Positions 59,601-63,063 of a DNA stretch of 64,000 bases are shown here, piece by piece. Numbering within the stretch: position 1 is the stretch's first letter; each line of letters begins with the position of its first letter. The DNA comes from Pseudoalteromonas citrea (GTDB lineage: Bacteria > Pseudomonadota > Gammaproteobacteria > Enterobacterales > Alteromonadaceae). The stretch is taken from assembly GCF_000238375.3 (NCBI RefSeq), contig NZ_AHBZ03000016.1:124001-188000 (forward strand), written 5' to 3'. Below the pieces are notes generated by a model. That model did not search any database and had not been told where the DNA came from. It saw only the letters and a list, made by a program, of their open reading frames with translations. Position numbers and translations under genes: made by a program.

Positions 59601-61106
59601 CACGCTACGTAAATCTAACTCAGCAGATGGCGTACTTTTTAGGGCATCACTCAGTTGTAATACCCGTTGTTTAAGTGCTTGGTGAGTTTTTGCTGATATA
59701 ACATACACCATCTGTTGAGTCGGTAGGCATTCATTATGTGCAGATGCGTCTGACTCAGCTGTTTGTCTCGGCGGTTCTTGCAAAATAACGTGTGCATTTA
59801 CGCCAGCAAAACCAAAAGAAGATACGCCTGCCATTCGCGACTGATTTTGCATGAGGTCACTTGGCCAATCAATTGACTCAGTAGCAAGTTTAAAAGGCGA
59901 ATTTTTGAGTGCAATTTTAGGGTTGAGGGTTGAGAAATTTTGTAGCGGCGAAATCGCTTTGTTAGCGAAGCTCAACAATACTTTTATCACCCCCGCGATC
60001 CCCGCGGCAGACTCTAGGTGGCCAATATTGGTTTTAACCGTACTTAGATAGCAGGGCATAGGCGATGCATTTTTTGCTTTGGTTGCTCTAAAAGCGCGCT
60101 TTAGCCCCTGAATTTCTAATGGATCACCGAGTTTTGTGCCGGTGCCGTGCAGCTCGACAAACGACACTTGATCTGAGGTGATCCCAGCTGATTCGTGTGC
60201 TTGTTGAATAACCCGAGACTGTGAAAAAGGGTTCGGGGAGGTCAGGGTATTGGTTTTGCCAGAATGGCCAATACTGCTGCCTTTAATTACACCATAAATG
60301 GTGGCGTTTAATTCGGTTGCTTTGTCGATAGGCAATAGCAGTAACATGCCAAGGCCTTCACCCCGAACATAGCCATCAGCGTCAGCATCTAAGGTTTTAC
60401 AGCGGCCTTTTGGTGATAGTACGCCGAGTTTACTGAACGAGACATAGCGGCTTTTGGTGATCAGTAAATTAACGCCCCCGACTAAGGCGGCAGAAATTTC
60501 ACCATTTTTAAAGTCATTAACCGCTTTGTGGATTGCCACCAGTGATGACGAACATGCAGTATCCACTGTTTCACTGGGGCCTTGAAAGTTAAAGTAGTGA
60601 GAGATACGGTTAGCAAATACGCCTGTCGACATACCCGTTAAAAAATGGGGGTCAATATTGCCCGTTGAAAACTCTTGGTAATCGGTATTGCTGCACCCTA
60701 AGTAAACCCCCGTATTCGAGTTTTTAAAATCAGAAGGTGCAAACCCGGCATCTTCAAAACAAGCCCACGCCAACTCTAAGCTTAAACGCTGCTGAGGGTC
60801 CATACTTTGTGCTTCGGTAGGTGAAATTGAGAAAAAGCTCGCATCAAAGCTGTCAATATTATCAATAAACCCGCCCCATTTACTGACCATCTTTTGTTCG
60901 TCTTTTTTAGGTGATGGATCGTAATCTGCTCGCCAGTTCCAGCGTGTTTCAGGAATTTCTGTGATACTGCTGACTTTATTGTTTAAATTATGCCAAAACT
61001 GCGCTTTGGTGCTAGCACCCGGTAAACGAAGAGACATACCAACAATCGCAATGTCTTGAGGGTGAGAATTTTGATTGTTAGTGGGTGTTGGGTGTGTTTT
61101 TTTCAT
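39711..61106 (-). CDS. Trans-AT polyketide synthase / NRPS megasynthase with terminal reductase
   Basis: A single 7131-residue protein, about 0.78 MDa. Domains in order, with approximate residues and active-site residues: KS1 (17-443, Cys185), DH (621-905, His651, Asp830), KR1 (1000-1370), C-methyltransferase (1460-1700, EIGAGTGGTT), ACP1 (Ser1818), KS2 (1932-2350, Cys2094), KR2 (2600-3020), ACP2 (Ser3091), condensation (3148-3590, HHVIIDG at 3284), adenylation (3642-4152), PCP (Ser4222), KS3 (4301-4720, Cys4466), KR3 (near 5125-5370), ACP3 (Ser5418), KS4 (5492-5900, Cys5644), KR4 (near 6357-6600), ACP4 (Ser6657) and a terminal thioester reductase (6745-7110, GATGFLG, YGQSK). No AT domain is present after any KS, only the post-KS linker (LPSYPF, LPVYPF, LPTYPF), so this is a trans-AT system loaded by the separate acyltransferase at 63064-64000. 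All four KS have Cys-His-His. Product unknown. The start ATG has a GAGA ribosome binding site. Confidence 0.95.
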   Translation of the reverse strand: MKKTHPTPTNNQNSHPQDIAIVGMSLRLPGASTKAQFWHNLNNKVSSITEIPETRWNWRADYDPSPKKDEQKMVSKWGGFIDNIDSFDASFFSISPTEAQSMDPQQRLSLELAWACFEDAGFAPSDFKNSNTGVYLGCSNTDYQEFSTGNIDPHFLTGMSTGVFANRISHYFNFQGPSETVDTACSSSLVAIHKAVNDFKNGEISAALVGGVNLLITKSRYVSFSKLGVLSPKGRCKTLDADADGYVRGEGLGMLLLLPIDKATELNATIYGVIKGSSIGHSGKTNTLTSPNPFSQSRVIQQAHESAGITSDQVSFVELHGTGTKLGDPLEIQGLKRAFRATKAKNASPMPCYLSTVKTNIGHLESAAGIAGVIKVLLSFANKAISPLQNFSTLNPKIALKNSPFKLATESIDWPSDLMQNQSRMAGVSSFGFAGVNAHVILQEPPRQTAESDASAHNECLPTQQMVYVISAKTHQALKQRVLQLSDALKSTPSAELDLRSVTYTLQTGREAMAYRVGFIASSADEALTQLSHYLDDDPASWHEAKIAKATLNSPDKFDMTQSNITLHMLLSAWLAGNIVDWAQLYREEKPRRISLPSYPFSLNSHWISTAQATPPKADMLHPLVHQTMPALDELVFESRFSGNEVFFKEHVVNQQKMLPGVCSLEMALKAICLSHQIENSHTIEFEDVRWIRPVIIDQKHHETEVSLSLWDGEHALSFELYNTSGTAQHCYAKGQVRVVECQNPNSQQPSITTSWPTLGFIEAKDHNGQRVTELTSNGLYQLFSKAGIEYGPSFQGIQRIQRRGNESLALLNIAKRYCHGFYAAPAILDAALQSLAIFSKDDELSLPFAVEQVHFFNVNALTAALNCANNTVKTIWVRACQTQNGSHNTSTHTTQYDIEILDEDGTLYVQFQGFSTRSVKVEPEVAAEPPSSIPPADVTVNRLSHPLNVLKPCWITAEPNTVDNMPQCADIDATIWDYQGPQKYKPEFVHTPFSLADDNTYIADHLIWFAIDQYADPLTLFTYIKSLLANGYGTKRFSITLATYQTQRVHAEPCYAEGAGLIGLLQSIAQEYPLWDIRVCDLPVELFSSQLSHSDCEHVWHAAVSLPTDFHAYRHGQWFKFNIASHHYQQNMLSDAPSSHICNYRQDGVYLVLGGAGGLGQAWSEWMIRHFNAQLIWVGRSDENDTIKHDIAQLAKIGKAPIYFSADAADERAMHAILETIAQSFSQLNGVVHSILHLEDQSIANMDDAQFLRSYQAKQQTSQTLFKVLNNHDVDFLLFFSSLQSFSPAAGQCNYAAGCHYIDSLARANNHKFPIKIVNWGYWGSIGVVQDAYYQQKMAQLGIGSIEVDEGMHALAQFMSSSLLQVGVLKATEQACHQVAKHHSYSTNTPLTAFVQKASAVSYDKEQTTVADDVVLNALCDALHSAGCQSLLDRAIHLSKLPDYFQSWWQETQRYLTDSGLMQAHQVCQSNKDTTDIPINNALLDTCLSHLPDILQGHKKPTDVLFPNGSLSLVESVYKNNQQADYANRVLVEQLTRYLTQLAAPSVKILEIGAGTGGTTAAVLPHLAPWSIEEYAYTDLSQAFFNHAQAQFKTTYPYVTTKYFDVSKPLNVQKAPQSIEIASYDVVIATNVLHATANIRATLQNAKACLKPGGIILINEVVEKSLFTQLTFGLLEGWWLSQDSTLRISGSPMLSLSRWQAVLEEEGFINVTTPAAPHSAQHIICAQSDGNILQKIIHTPQNICNADINTRSTTTTDHAHSVPSKHDASITMNLNHTLTDTLTYTQHTLFTIASKALNIPEDELDLDESFADYGVDSILAIQMLDDINETFALSLPATLLFDYPSISTLSNYIATEHHTHLAQFIKSAKNDTAHVSNTEINTEQVQHKPDTSAQSSVNTSASTKRRFRKPDDSAVSHSSGKNAAPVANNTDTAQKVAIIGMSGQFGSASNLEEFWTMIQEQRTSVVEQQRWDLHTLSEPAQSWCRYASLLDDISSFDAAFFSITPQEAMYMDPQQRLFLQECYKALDDANMANSVSGKNVGVYLGCAQGDYASLAPDDAPAQVFWGNAGSVIPARVSYFLNLKGPAIAVDTACSSSLVSIHMACQALLNNDISCALVGGVATLCTSQFSNHAGKAGMLSPDGTCYTFDDRANGFVPGEGVGVLVLKRLDDALRDNDHVYGVILGSATNQDGTTSGITAPSSVSQEQLHRDVYHRFNISPETIGMVEAHGTGTKLGDPIEFQALTRAFRQHTDLNDFCALGSVKTNIGHCLTAAGVAGVIKALLAIKHKSIPASRNFNVGNAHINWQDSPFFVNTQTKAWHVEPGKQRRAAISSFGFSGTNAHLVIEEFTAPVTSAVQSSNDKALITLSAKSPTALLAKANQLKQWLYTTPEHQHSCTDIAYTLHNAREQMEYRMGFVASTAEQISTQLQLFINKSRGEWKKGEVKQGKNILSALDERDFTRWAYEQDYTKLLSLWVVGAVIDWPLLYNNDCDTNEFYKKGIEPRTLKLPVYPFDNESHWIPAEKLPTAATNKPSLIARNKTGTPSFDSLTHATDFANASHSHNQIINAHQADESSKLLHYLPQWETTAIDDRTAQCSSQPDTHHVVTIGTFNVSALTPSNLNSKAEVVIHSLLANSALAQAQTQVSPPFEQTQLEAYALALLSYLHPLMMSKRPALVQLIIRSSAQLDKQHLLALAGMLKTAALECSYITTQLIQFDDSMSDDQEINALKQEAVLYPNNHRVIRYKLQQRAVLSYIDAQSVEGQLTAHVNPAELPWKDHGVYIITGGLGHIGKAFTKEILEKSTYSKVILIGTKPASTTIDRQLSQLQNEFAQGASRLDYYAMDISQHEQVSALFNTLMQRYGQITGIIHSAGVIKDSLITRKTPAELKHVFAPKIAGLVALDEASKALDLDFFVSFSSIASVFGNLGQADYATANAFIDQYMAERHAQVCQGTRHGLSLCINWPLWDQGGGMQVDAATKTILQRQGMSLMSCELGIDAFYRALALGVTMPQHCFLFGKPTQLTRLWEMNTSTSAASQSSSYAVAKDTNSTLKSASEIMQYLKKVVSEVTKIPCDELDEQENFREIGFDSIMLLSITQTIEAEQFLNVDALPPALLFELETLEDLQHYLLDNQTPCAPQAPLSIADNQIESTVTALSKSQQGLWLLHKQKPDLTAYNVPLVFDVSNINLHNMQHALDFVCQNNPVLQVTMSEVDGIPRQEFANHGIQIAVHTTTFNTKSALTDAIQAYIDQPFTMDNTLLLRAMHFSVTLDEKPLELMAFVFHHVIIDGSSATIFFEQLMQAYNTLQSGRTLLPAGSDYGFFKFVEWENTMLKGQEGQALKQFWQKELQGLLPVLKLQSTQYPTPDSHSLNRHNERLHSESGRIDVAISAITEQQIKQSVKHTGISASVFFLSVFQMILSRFSGKSHTNTDSTNTHEIIVGIPVLNRPQLSMSKSLGLFANQLPLRNTLNTSASFSELAISNQQKLNCIMGHSALPFSEIINALNSPRNTEHHPIFQVGYAYHNFVAQSWFANNANLADSVWGEFQQAPELDLSLEVTPLPEQFRVTFKFNEHAYSSSFITTLAKEYVSLINDVLSSPTVPMHDVMTTNHTQNQASTNLTSAIALSTAESPPLNTVRTNTPPSILDMFNAHLGEAANNCALVYGDHTLSYASLNQRSDALASYLLSLDEVKNHQGETLLIGVCAKPSLDLIIAILAILKSGAAYLPIDPHSAQERASFILQDAQPALLLLDTALSSWHQGLLTTHASALSIYALDDCLNHSSAYSQVNNTLAVRKAIHACDLAYVIYTSGSTGEPKGVLVEHGNVTQLFINSQTLFQFSEQDTWCLFHSYAFDFSVWEIWGALLHGGKLVIPDEATKKDSAAFSHFIAEHEVTVLNQTPSAFFPLMERLVANPQLAHHIRQIIFGGEALELHRLVPWFASDYARPELVNMYGITETTIHVTHASITKSMVMNSQNKSIIGLPLPGYDILLFDEHRHAVSHGNIGEMYVAGTGVTRGYLNRTALTEERFINHIDESGVQRRLYRTGDLAKRASDGRLEYIGRTDNQVQIRGHRIELGEVHHALLTLSYVNDAAVIVQNKHQGDVLTAYVVTKTSVSIETLRTDLLALLPEYMVPSFFIFIEKLPLTANGKLDKKALEQQTFRTKSDHANAAVTHQDSAILRTTLPLLSVSQLQASITKLWLQTLEIEHVGLDEPFFEAGGNSLLANVLSAKFLSVLNIEFSITQIFQYSTIRAMAEHLANQPADSHTTQQNNASPDHGISAAQPTLIQDSAHTASRYPEYYHESVAIIGMSCQYSMSANHHEFWQNLIQGKDLLKRIAYADEHKPVTWLDSWVDGQDMFDPAFFNISDKNAKTMSYSQRQLLLHAWKAIEDAGYRCEQIPKTGVYISASNTDTPNLNLHDKIKDGQFILNAQDYVSSTLNQPGTLPTTISYHLGFTGPSLFVHSNCSSSMSAIALACTALKAKEIDYAIVGAACLYPQRETGYHYEKGMNFAKDARCKVFDENADGMIGGNGVSLIVLKRANEAVDDADHIYSVIRGIKVNNDGKDKAGFFAPGNTGQMSVIEQTLESANIHPETISYVEAHGTGTALGDPIEFAALQQVYQKHTNKKQFCGLGAVKSNLGHTDTLAGLTGLIKTSLSLYYKQLPASLHYTTPNPHINLADSPFYVVDKQQAWSSEHLPRRAAVSSFGIGGTNAHAILEEYTPLNMSDDVHEKASFPQSTSPEGLYIVVLSAQSADVLTLQVQLLLEHLSVNQYEKSQLKNIAYTLQTGRTTMAHRTGFVVSSLSQLCTELQVYLASAASLCKQLTKEAVPATAESTASPVQQQTYLATCLSNQQYHEILQRWIDTGFINWDFLYQDSDFNNASSITKLSLPTYPFDLKQYSLWGMENSGGTKAASAAITAELTKPTFSPSCKTTQETNPPQLTIEVPHWVDKSLNQVSITQSQAHTQAQHHVIFCDVPEVSLPNATSYSLFSNHYGIEHKIEDYGYQLVDIIKQLITLKQPISLQLVLNDTYGANNEPSQANAYFCFHSLLKTASLETPSLKTQVVLFDNTTNSDTLTTRLMNDKHHNEAVIRYIDNNRQILAYKPLDTHQHELTQPCDNMSWQPGGVYLITGGLGGIGAHFIADLNRIEQHKTVIATGRKPLEHPDVQAQLTKLACANTTLKYVQVDVSKKMAVILLIRDIITEFDTLTGVIHAAGVLNDTLLTKKDKSTFSKVLAPKVKGVIALDEATQDIPLDFLVCFSGLSGVNGAISQVDYATANAFLDSYMHYRDTLVSKGLRSGKSCSIDWPYWQHGGMKINPQFATQLTQLGITPMPTKIGIAAFKHSLHQVQTLVDYKAQISQDNTQQHLASSSRFQSKAHLHTHLEEFLLTSTASLLGTDPDSIDLDSDLGDLGADSIVFISFINQVNKQYQLDISPSVLFTHSTLNSIKVHIIETYETQLIALNNDVNDTQKSTQSLQPDPENQSAQAVSKDPIAIIGMSCEFPQAKNPHAFWHNLSQGKDSVTPYVWPQESNPCPEPLPDEVNWLGQLDKTEHFDPLFFNIAPAESNRIGRQESMLMMHVWKCIEDAGYDPTALAGSNTGIFIGCQSNYHDGMLTSSAFAPNRMSYFLDLHGPSEGVDTTCSSSLVAIHKAVQAIEQGDCDQAIVGGVNIIDTPHASLAMHDIGALSPTGRCRPFSDDADGIVRGEGIGMLFLKKRSACQQDNDCIYGTILGSAVNHGGKSHGFTVPNANAQSRLLTKAWQNAEIDPSSISYIECHGTGTSLGDPVEIDALKQAYAAANNDPSGEKRCALGSVKSNVGHLEIAAGIAGVIKVLLQFKHKTLAPSLHVKALNPYLSLDDTPFTVQTTLTDWQSQQQRRAAVSSFGISGVNAHLVLEEHHTDDPCNDLNSPSSNRHNKAVDPIKLCTTGDASIVLLSANTDTQLQAQIIELKSFLSDPTNSDLDTPHQLARLAYTLQVGRTHQKYRAAWVVSSMAELISSLANAEQEICSGRFKASTVNKANKATLSNDDVQSLKLSNNLPALAKFWLDSKDVCWNTFNSDTSSVVHKMHLPTTSFIDATHLEQGLAKTILEKARCPNDEENSTLKNEKTPWLVLENNWVSAPLVNSELASPSDLAPLLDKRVLIVSHERKSQYALLDTLPSSMRDSVNSVLFSDFNNDNKGHIFTSDNRPDIVFFIADSVPVPNVSSQQLDCSALSDATAQIAPLYQFIKAIEAFDKDAIQLFYATFSDNDSVSRHDITALLRSYSLRNTLHQWTTVEFINSAASSEKNTPKTWQTQLLQEGCALKLANGEAHQYNHVKYLQGTRFGAQIEKTSLSKCERNSASSNEPIQFKHHGVYLIAGALGELGQQLSEQLLTQYNATLILLGRSSAEHNKAAIAKLSALPGKIHYFPCDVSNEDDMTQVKRDIDALKLQSQSQSLNGIFHLGTAFSEHENTWQDFEQALSVKVDGSQVLDRVFYNTPLDFFVMFSSMAVFGSLNHLSYSYGNGFQNAFASARDTAVEQGHRHGKTLAINWGYWHSNNPVKSIENEFAIKKGYSLIRMENAFAALPSLLASAQSTLCVMSCHNSDKIYHNTLSHLKRAHKQSIGAITNSEILSPSSQHSIAEVVINIVGNVIGVKPNELDLECDLYDYGFDSISLLKTFQQLKTQLSMDIQADAFKNMNTIQALITEIELLAEQQSNTDLLVQTPQHHLPEKPKQLPDFILDAGFTLSEPPSGLSHAYDGDVKVALLTGATGFLGCHILSQLMDTTQAKVYCLVRAPSLKKAQKRIQDAAANYQLKIDMRRIVPVLGDMEHPQLGLSKKNWLKLCAEVEHIIHTASYVNHIQPYFAFKKSVAGTNELLTMATSHTLKMMHFVSSTTASTQVKNSHFSVNPIEDFINTDDASLICSGYGQSKWVQEENIRQASEYGVPYTIYRFSEISGSSTTGIGNTDDIFHRILRMMLSVPVRAQDMSYMLDIIPVDKAAQSIVFGMADKNKRNTMFNVANQTPLTIDKFYQYAEQHQLCFTTENKTAFIHACEGYANKLTDEHDRIIMEGLLSCRPGYDEYLFETYLMPMTPYHKDNFNAFIAEYGIELGDWAPLFDTYFNQWRIDKHNKVLWDYTDKDLDKES
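44732..48205 (-). other. PKS module 4: KS-KR-ACP
   Basis: KS3 follows the NRPS module and has NCSSSM around Cys4466. KR3 has TGGLGGIG and the B-type Asp in GVLNDT, and KR3 and ACP3 appear intact, so it should extend the aminoacyl chain by one acetate and reduce it to a hydroxyl. Confidence 0.87.
48326..51662 (-). other. NRPS module 3: C-A-PCP (predicted threonine)
   Basis: Condensation domain with HHVIIDG, adenylation domain with YTSGSTGEPKG and GRTDNQVQIRGHRIELGE, and a carrier with GGNSLL. The specificity pocket, aligned by eye to GrsA, reads D F W N I G M I H K, one conservative step from the threonine code DFWNIGMVHK. Confidence 0.85.
51719..55313 (-). other. PKS module 2: KS-KR-ACP
   Basis: One elongation with keto reduction to a hydroxyl. 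KR2 has TGGLGHIG and YATAN, and Asp in GVIKDS, which marks a B-type (D-configured hydroxyl) reductase by the usual rule. Confidence 0.87.
55538..61058 (-). other. PKS module 1: KS-DH-KR-MT-ACP
   Basis: KS1 begins within 17 residues of the N-terminus, with no loading domain or carrier before it, so the chain must come from another protein. Beta-ketone reduction (KR1), dehydration (DH) and alpha-methylation (MT) predict an alpha-methyl, alpha,beta-unsaturated unit. In DH the motif reads HVVNQQKMLP, where the usual Gly of HxxxGxxxxP is Gln; the DAALQ acid motif is kept. Confidence 0.85.
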
Positions 61107-61191
61107 TGTGTTGTCTCAAAAACGGCTGCTAGAAATTAGATAAAGTAATTACAAATTTGCGCAGTAAAATCTAATAAAGAGTTCAAGTTAT

Positions 61192-61217
61192 CGTGTGATG
61201 CCAACAGGCATTACACG
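61192..61217. promoter_or_regulatory. Imperfect hairpin between the carbamoyltransferase and PKS genes
   Basis: CGTGTGATGCC and GGCATTACACG with loop AACA (one mismatch). It lies in the 139-bp gap upstream of the PKS start. There is no T run on the minus strand, so it may be an mRNA processing or attenuation hairpin rather than a terminator. Confidence 0.4.
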
Positions 61218-61245
61218 GTAACTTTGGTCGTCAGGTATAAACGAA

Positions 61246-62985
61246 CTACTTTTCGTAAATGGTATTGTTAATAACCAGTACATCGATACCCGACATTAAA
61301 AAGACCGCCAGCATGTCTTCTACTGAATGTACGATGGGTTTACCCATAATATTAAAGCTGGTGTTAAGCAACACAGGCACGCCTGTGATTTCTCTGAAGC
61401 TGTCAATTAAGGAGTAGTAGGACGCGTTCCATTCTTTTTTAACGCTTTGTAGGCGGCCGGTGTTGTCAATGTGTACTACCGCAGGGACTTTATGCCTAAC
61501 CGATTCTTTAAATACCAAGGTTCTCTCCATGTACGGAGACTCTTGGTAATCTTCAAAGTATTCATCGCCATACTCATGCAAAATAGACGGAGCAAAAGGC
61601 CTGAACTCTTCACGGAATTTTACTCTGGCATTAATAATGTCTTTCATATCATTAAGGCAAGGGTTGGCTAATATTGAGCGATTACCCAGGGAACGCGGGC
61701 CAAATTCAGCTCGGCCTTGTGCCCAGCCAATAATTTTACCCTCAGCTAAAAACTCAGCGGTTTTTTTATACACTTGATCACCGTAGTCAGTCACCTTTAA
61801 ATGACTATATTGGGCAAGCTTGTCGAGCGACTTTTGCTTAATTTGACAGCCAGTATAGGGTGATTGAATTTGACTGCTCGGTTGCCACTGAGGATGGTCT
61901 TGTTGGTAACACAGTAGTGCTGCACCAATTGCATTACCATTATCAGCTGGGGCTGATGGTACATAAATATTTTCAAACTTTGATTGCGCCAATGCAGTGC
62001 CCATAAACGATGAATTAAGTGCACAACCGCCAGAAATAGTCAGGTTTTTAGAGGGGGCATAGTCATAAATCGCGTTGATCAGATCCATGAATATTTCACA
62101 GAACACCAGTTGGCCGGTATAGGCAAAGTCTTTATATTGCTCAACGGATTCACCCGGTTCTCTGGCCATGCTTTTTATTTCTTTCATGATGGCGTTGAGG
62201 TTTTTTGGCACCGTAAAATTACCATTTTTTACTTGCAGTGAAGCGCGTAACAATTCATAGACTTTTTCATCTTTTTTACCGTAAGGCGCTAAGCCCATTA
62301 CTTTCCACTCTTCGCCTTTGAGGGGGTCAAAGCCAAGGTTTTCACAGATGATGGTGTAAAACAGCCCCAAGCTTTTAAACGAACGCTTTACTTTAATTGG
62401 CGCAGGGGTGATCACCCCATTTTTATAAGTAAAATAGTCAATGCTGCTCTTTTCGCCCATACCATCTACTACTAAGCATGAGGCTTCGTCGTACGGGCTG
62501 TTAAAACAGGCATTTGCAGCATGGGTTAGGTGATGATCAAAATAACGTGTATCTGTGGCTGGCTTGTCACGGTAATTGCCCACAATGTAATTGCGGCAAG
62601 AGGCTTCAAAAAAACGTGACAATGTTCTACCGCCAGCTGCGTGTGATGCCCTTGCAAAATAAAATTGATCTTTGATATCTCGGGTGTTTACGTCAATATT
62701 GAACGAGAAAGTTTCTAACAGACTCAGTGCAATGTTCTCTAAAATATTGGTACTTTTTTGTCGACCTTTACTCCATGTTTTGGCAATCACGAGTTCGGTG
62801 CAATCTGGGCAATATGTTTTAAGTATTTCTTCGATGTAATAAGGGTTATCTGGCAGGCAATATAACCCTCTTTTGTATTGTAAAAAGCGTTCTGCGTCTT
62901 CGGCAAAAATGACTTTGCCATGGGCATCAACAATTGCAATTGCCGGATCATGAAAGGATGTTGCTAAACCAATATAGTATTTCAT
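61246..62985 (-). CDS. Carbamoyltransferase (NodU/TobZ/CmcH family)
   Basis: A 579-residue O-carbamoyltransferase, which uses carbamoyl phosphate and ATP to form a carbamoyl-adenylate and passes the carbamoyl group to a hydroxyl of a natural product. The N-terminal Kae1-like domain has HHLTHAANA (metal-binding HxxHA), DGMGE, KVMGLAPYG and GGCALNSS. The C-terminal YrdC-like domain has GRAEFGPRSLGNRSILA, FREEFRPFAPS and LLNTSFN. The family length of 540-600 residues is normal. Its position between the acyltransferase and the megasynthase on the same strand makes it a tailoring enzyme of this pathway; the acceptor hydroxyl is unknown. Confidence 0.94.
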   Translation of the reverse strand: MKYYIGLATSFHDPAIAIVDAHGKVIFAEDAERFLQYKRGLYCLPDNPYYIEEILKTYCPDCTELVIAKTWSKGRQKSTNILENIALSLLETFSFNIDVNTRDIKDQFYFARASHAAGGRTLSRFFEASCRNYIVGNYRDKPATDTRYFDHHLTHAANACFNSPYDEASCLVVDGMGEKSSIDYFTYKNGVITPAPIKVKRSFKSLGLFYTIICENLGFDPLKGEEWKVMGLAPYGKKDEKVYELLRASLQVKNGNFTVPKNLNAIMKEIKSMAREPGESVEQYKDFAYTGQLVFCEIFMDLINAIYDYAPSKNLTISGGCALNSSFMGTALAQSKFENIYVPSAPADNGNAIGAALLCYQQDHPQWQPSSQIQSPYTGCQIKQKSLDKLAQYSHLKVTDYGDQVYKKTAEFLAEGKIIGWAQGRAEFGPRSLGNRSILANPCLNDMKDIINARVKFREEFRPFAPSILHEYGDEYFEDYQESPYMERTLVFKESVRHKVPAVVHIDNTGRLQSVKKEWNASYYSLIDSFREITGVPVLLNTSFNIMGKPIVHSVEDMLAVFLMSGIDVLVINNTIYEK

Positions 62986-63019
62986 CGTTGTTTACCAAAG
63001 TAATGTATGTCTATTTTGC

Positions 63020-63038
63020 TTTTAGCTGGCAGCTAAAA
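63020..63038. promoter_or_regulatory. 19-bp palindrome upstream of the carbamoyltransferase gene
   Basis: TTTTAGCTG, central G, CAGCTAAAA: perfect 9-bp arms in the 78-bp gap between the acyltransferase stop and the carbamoyltransferase start. It could be an operator or an mRNA hairpin. Confidence 0.4.
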
Positions 63039-63063
63039 ACGCGTATGTGTTAGCCATGGCAGG

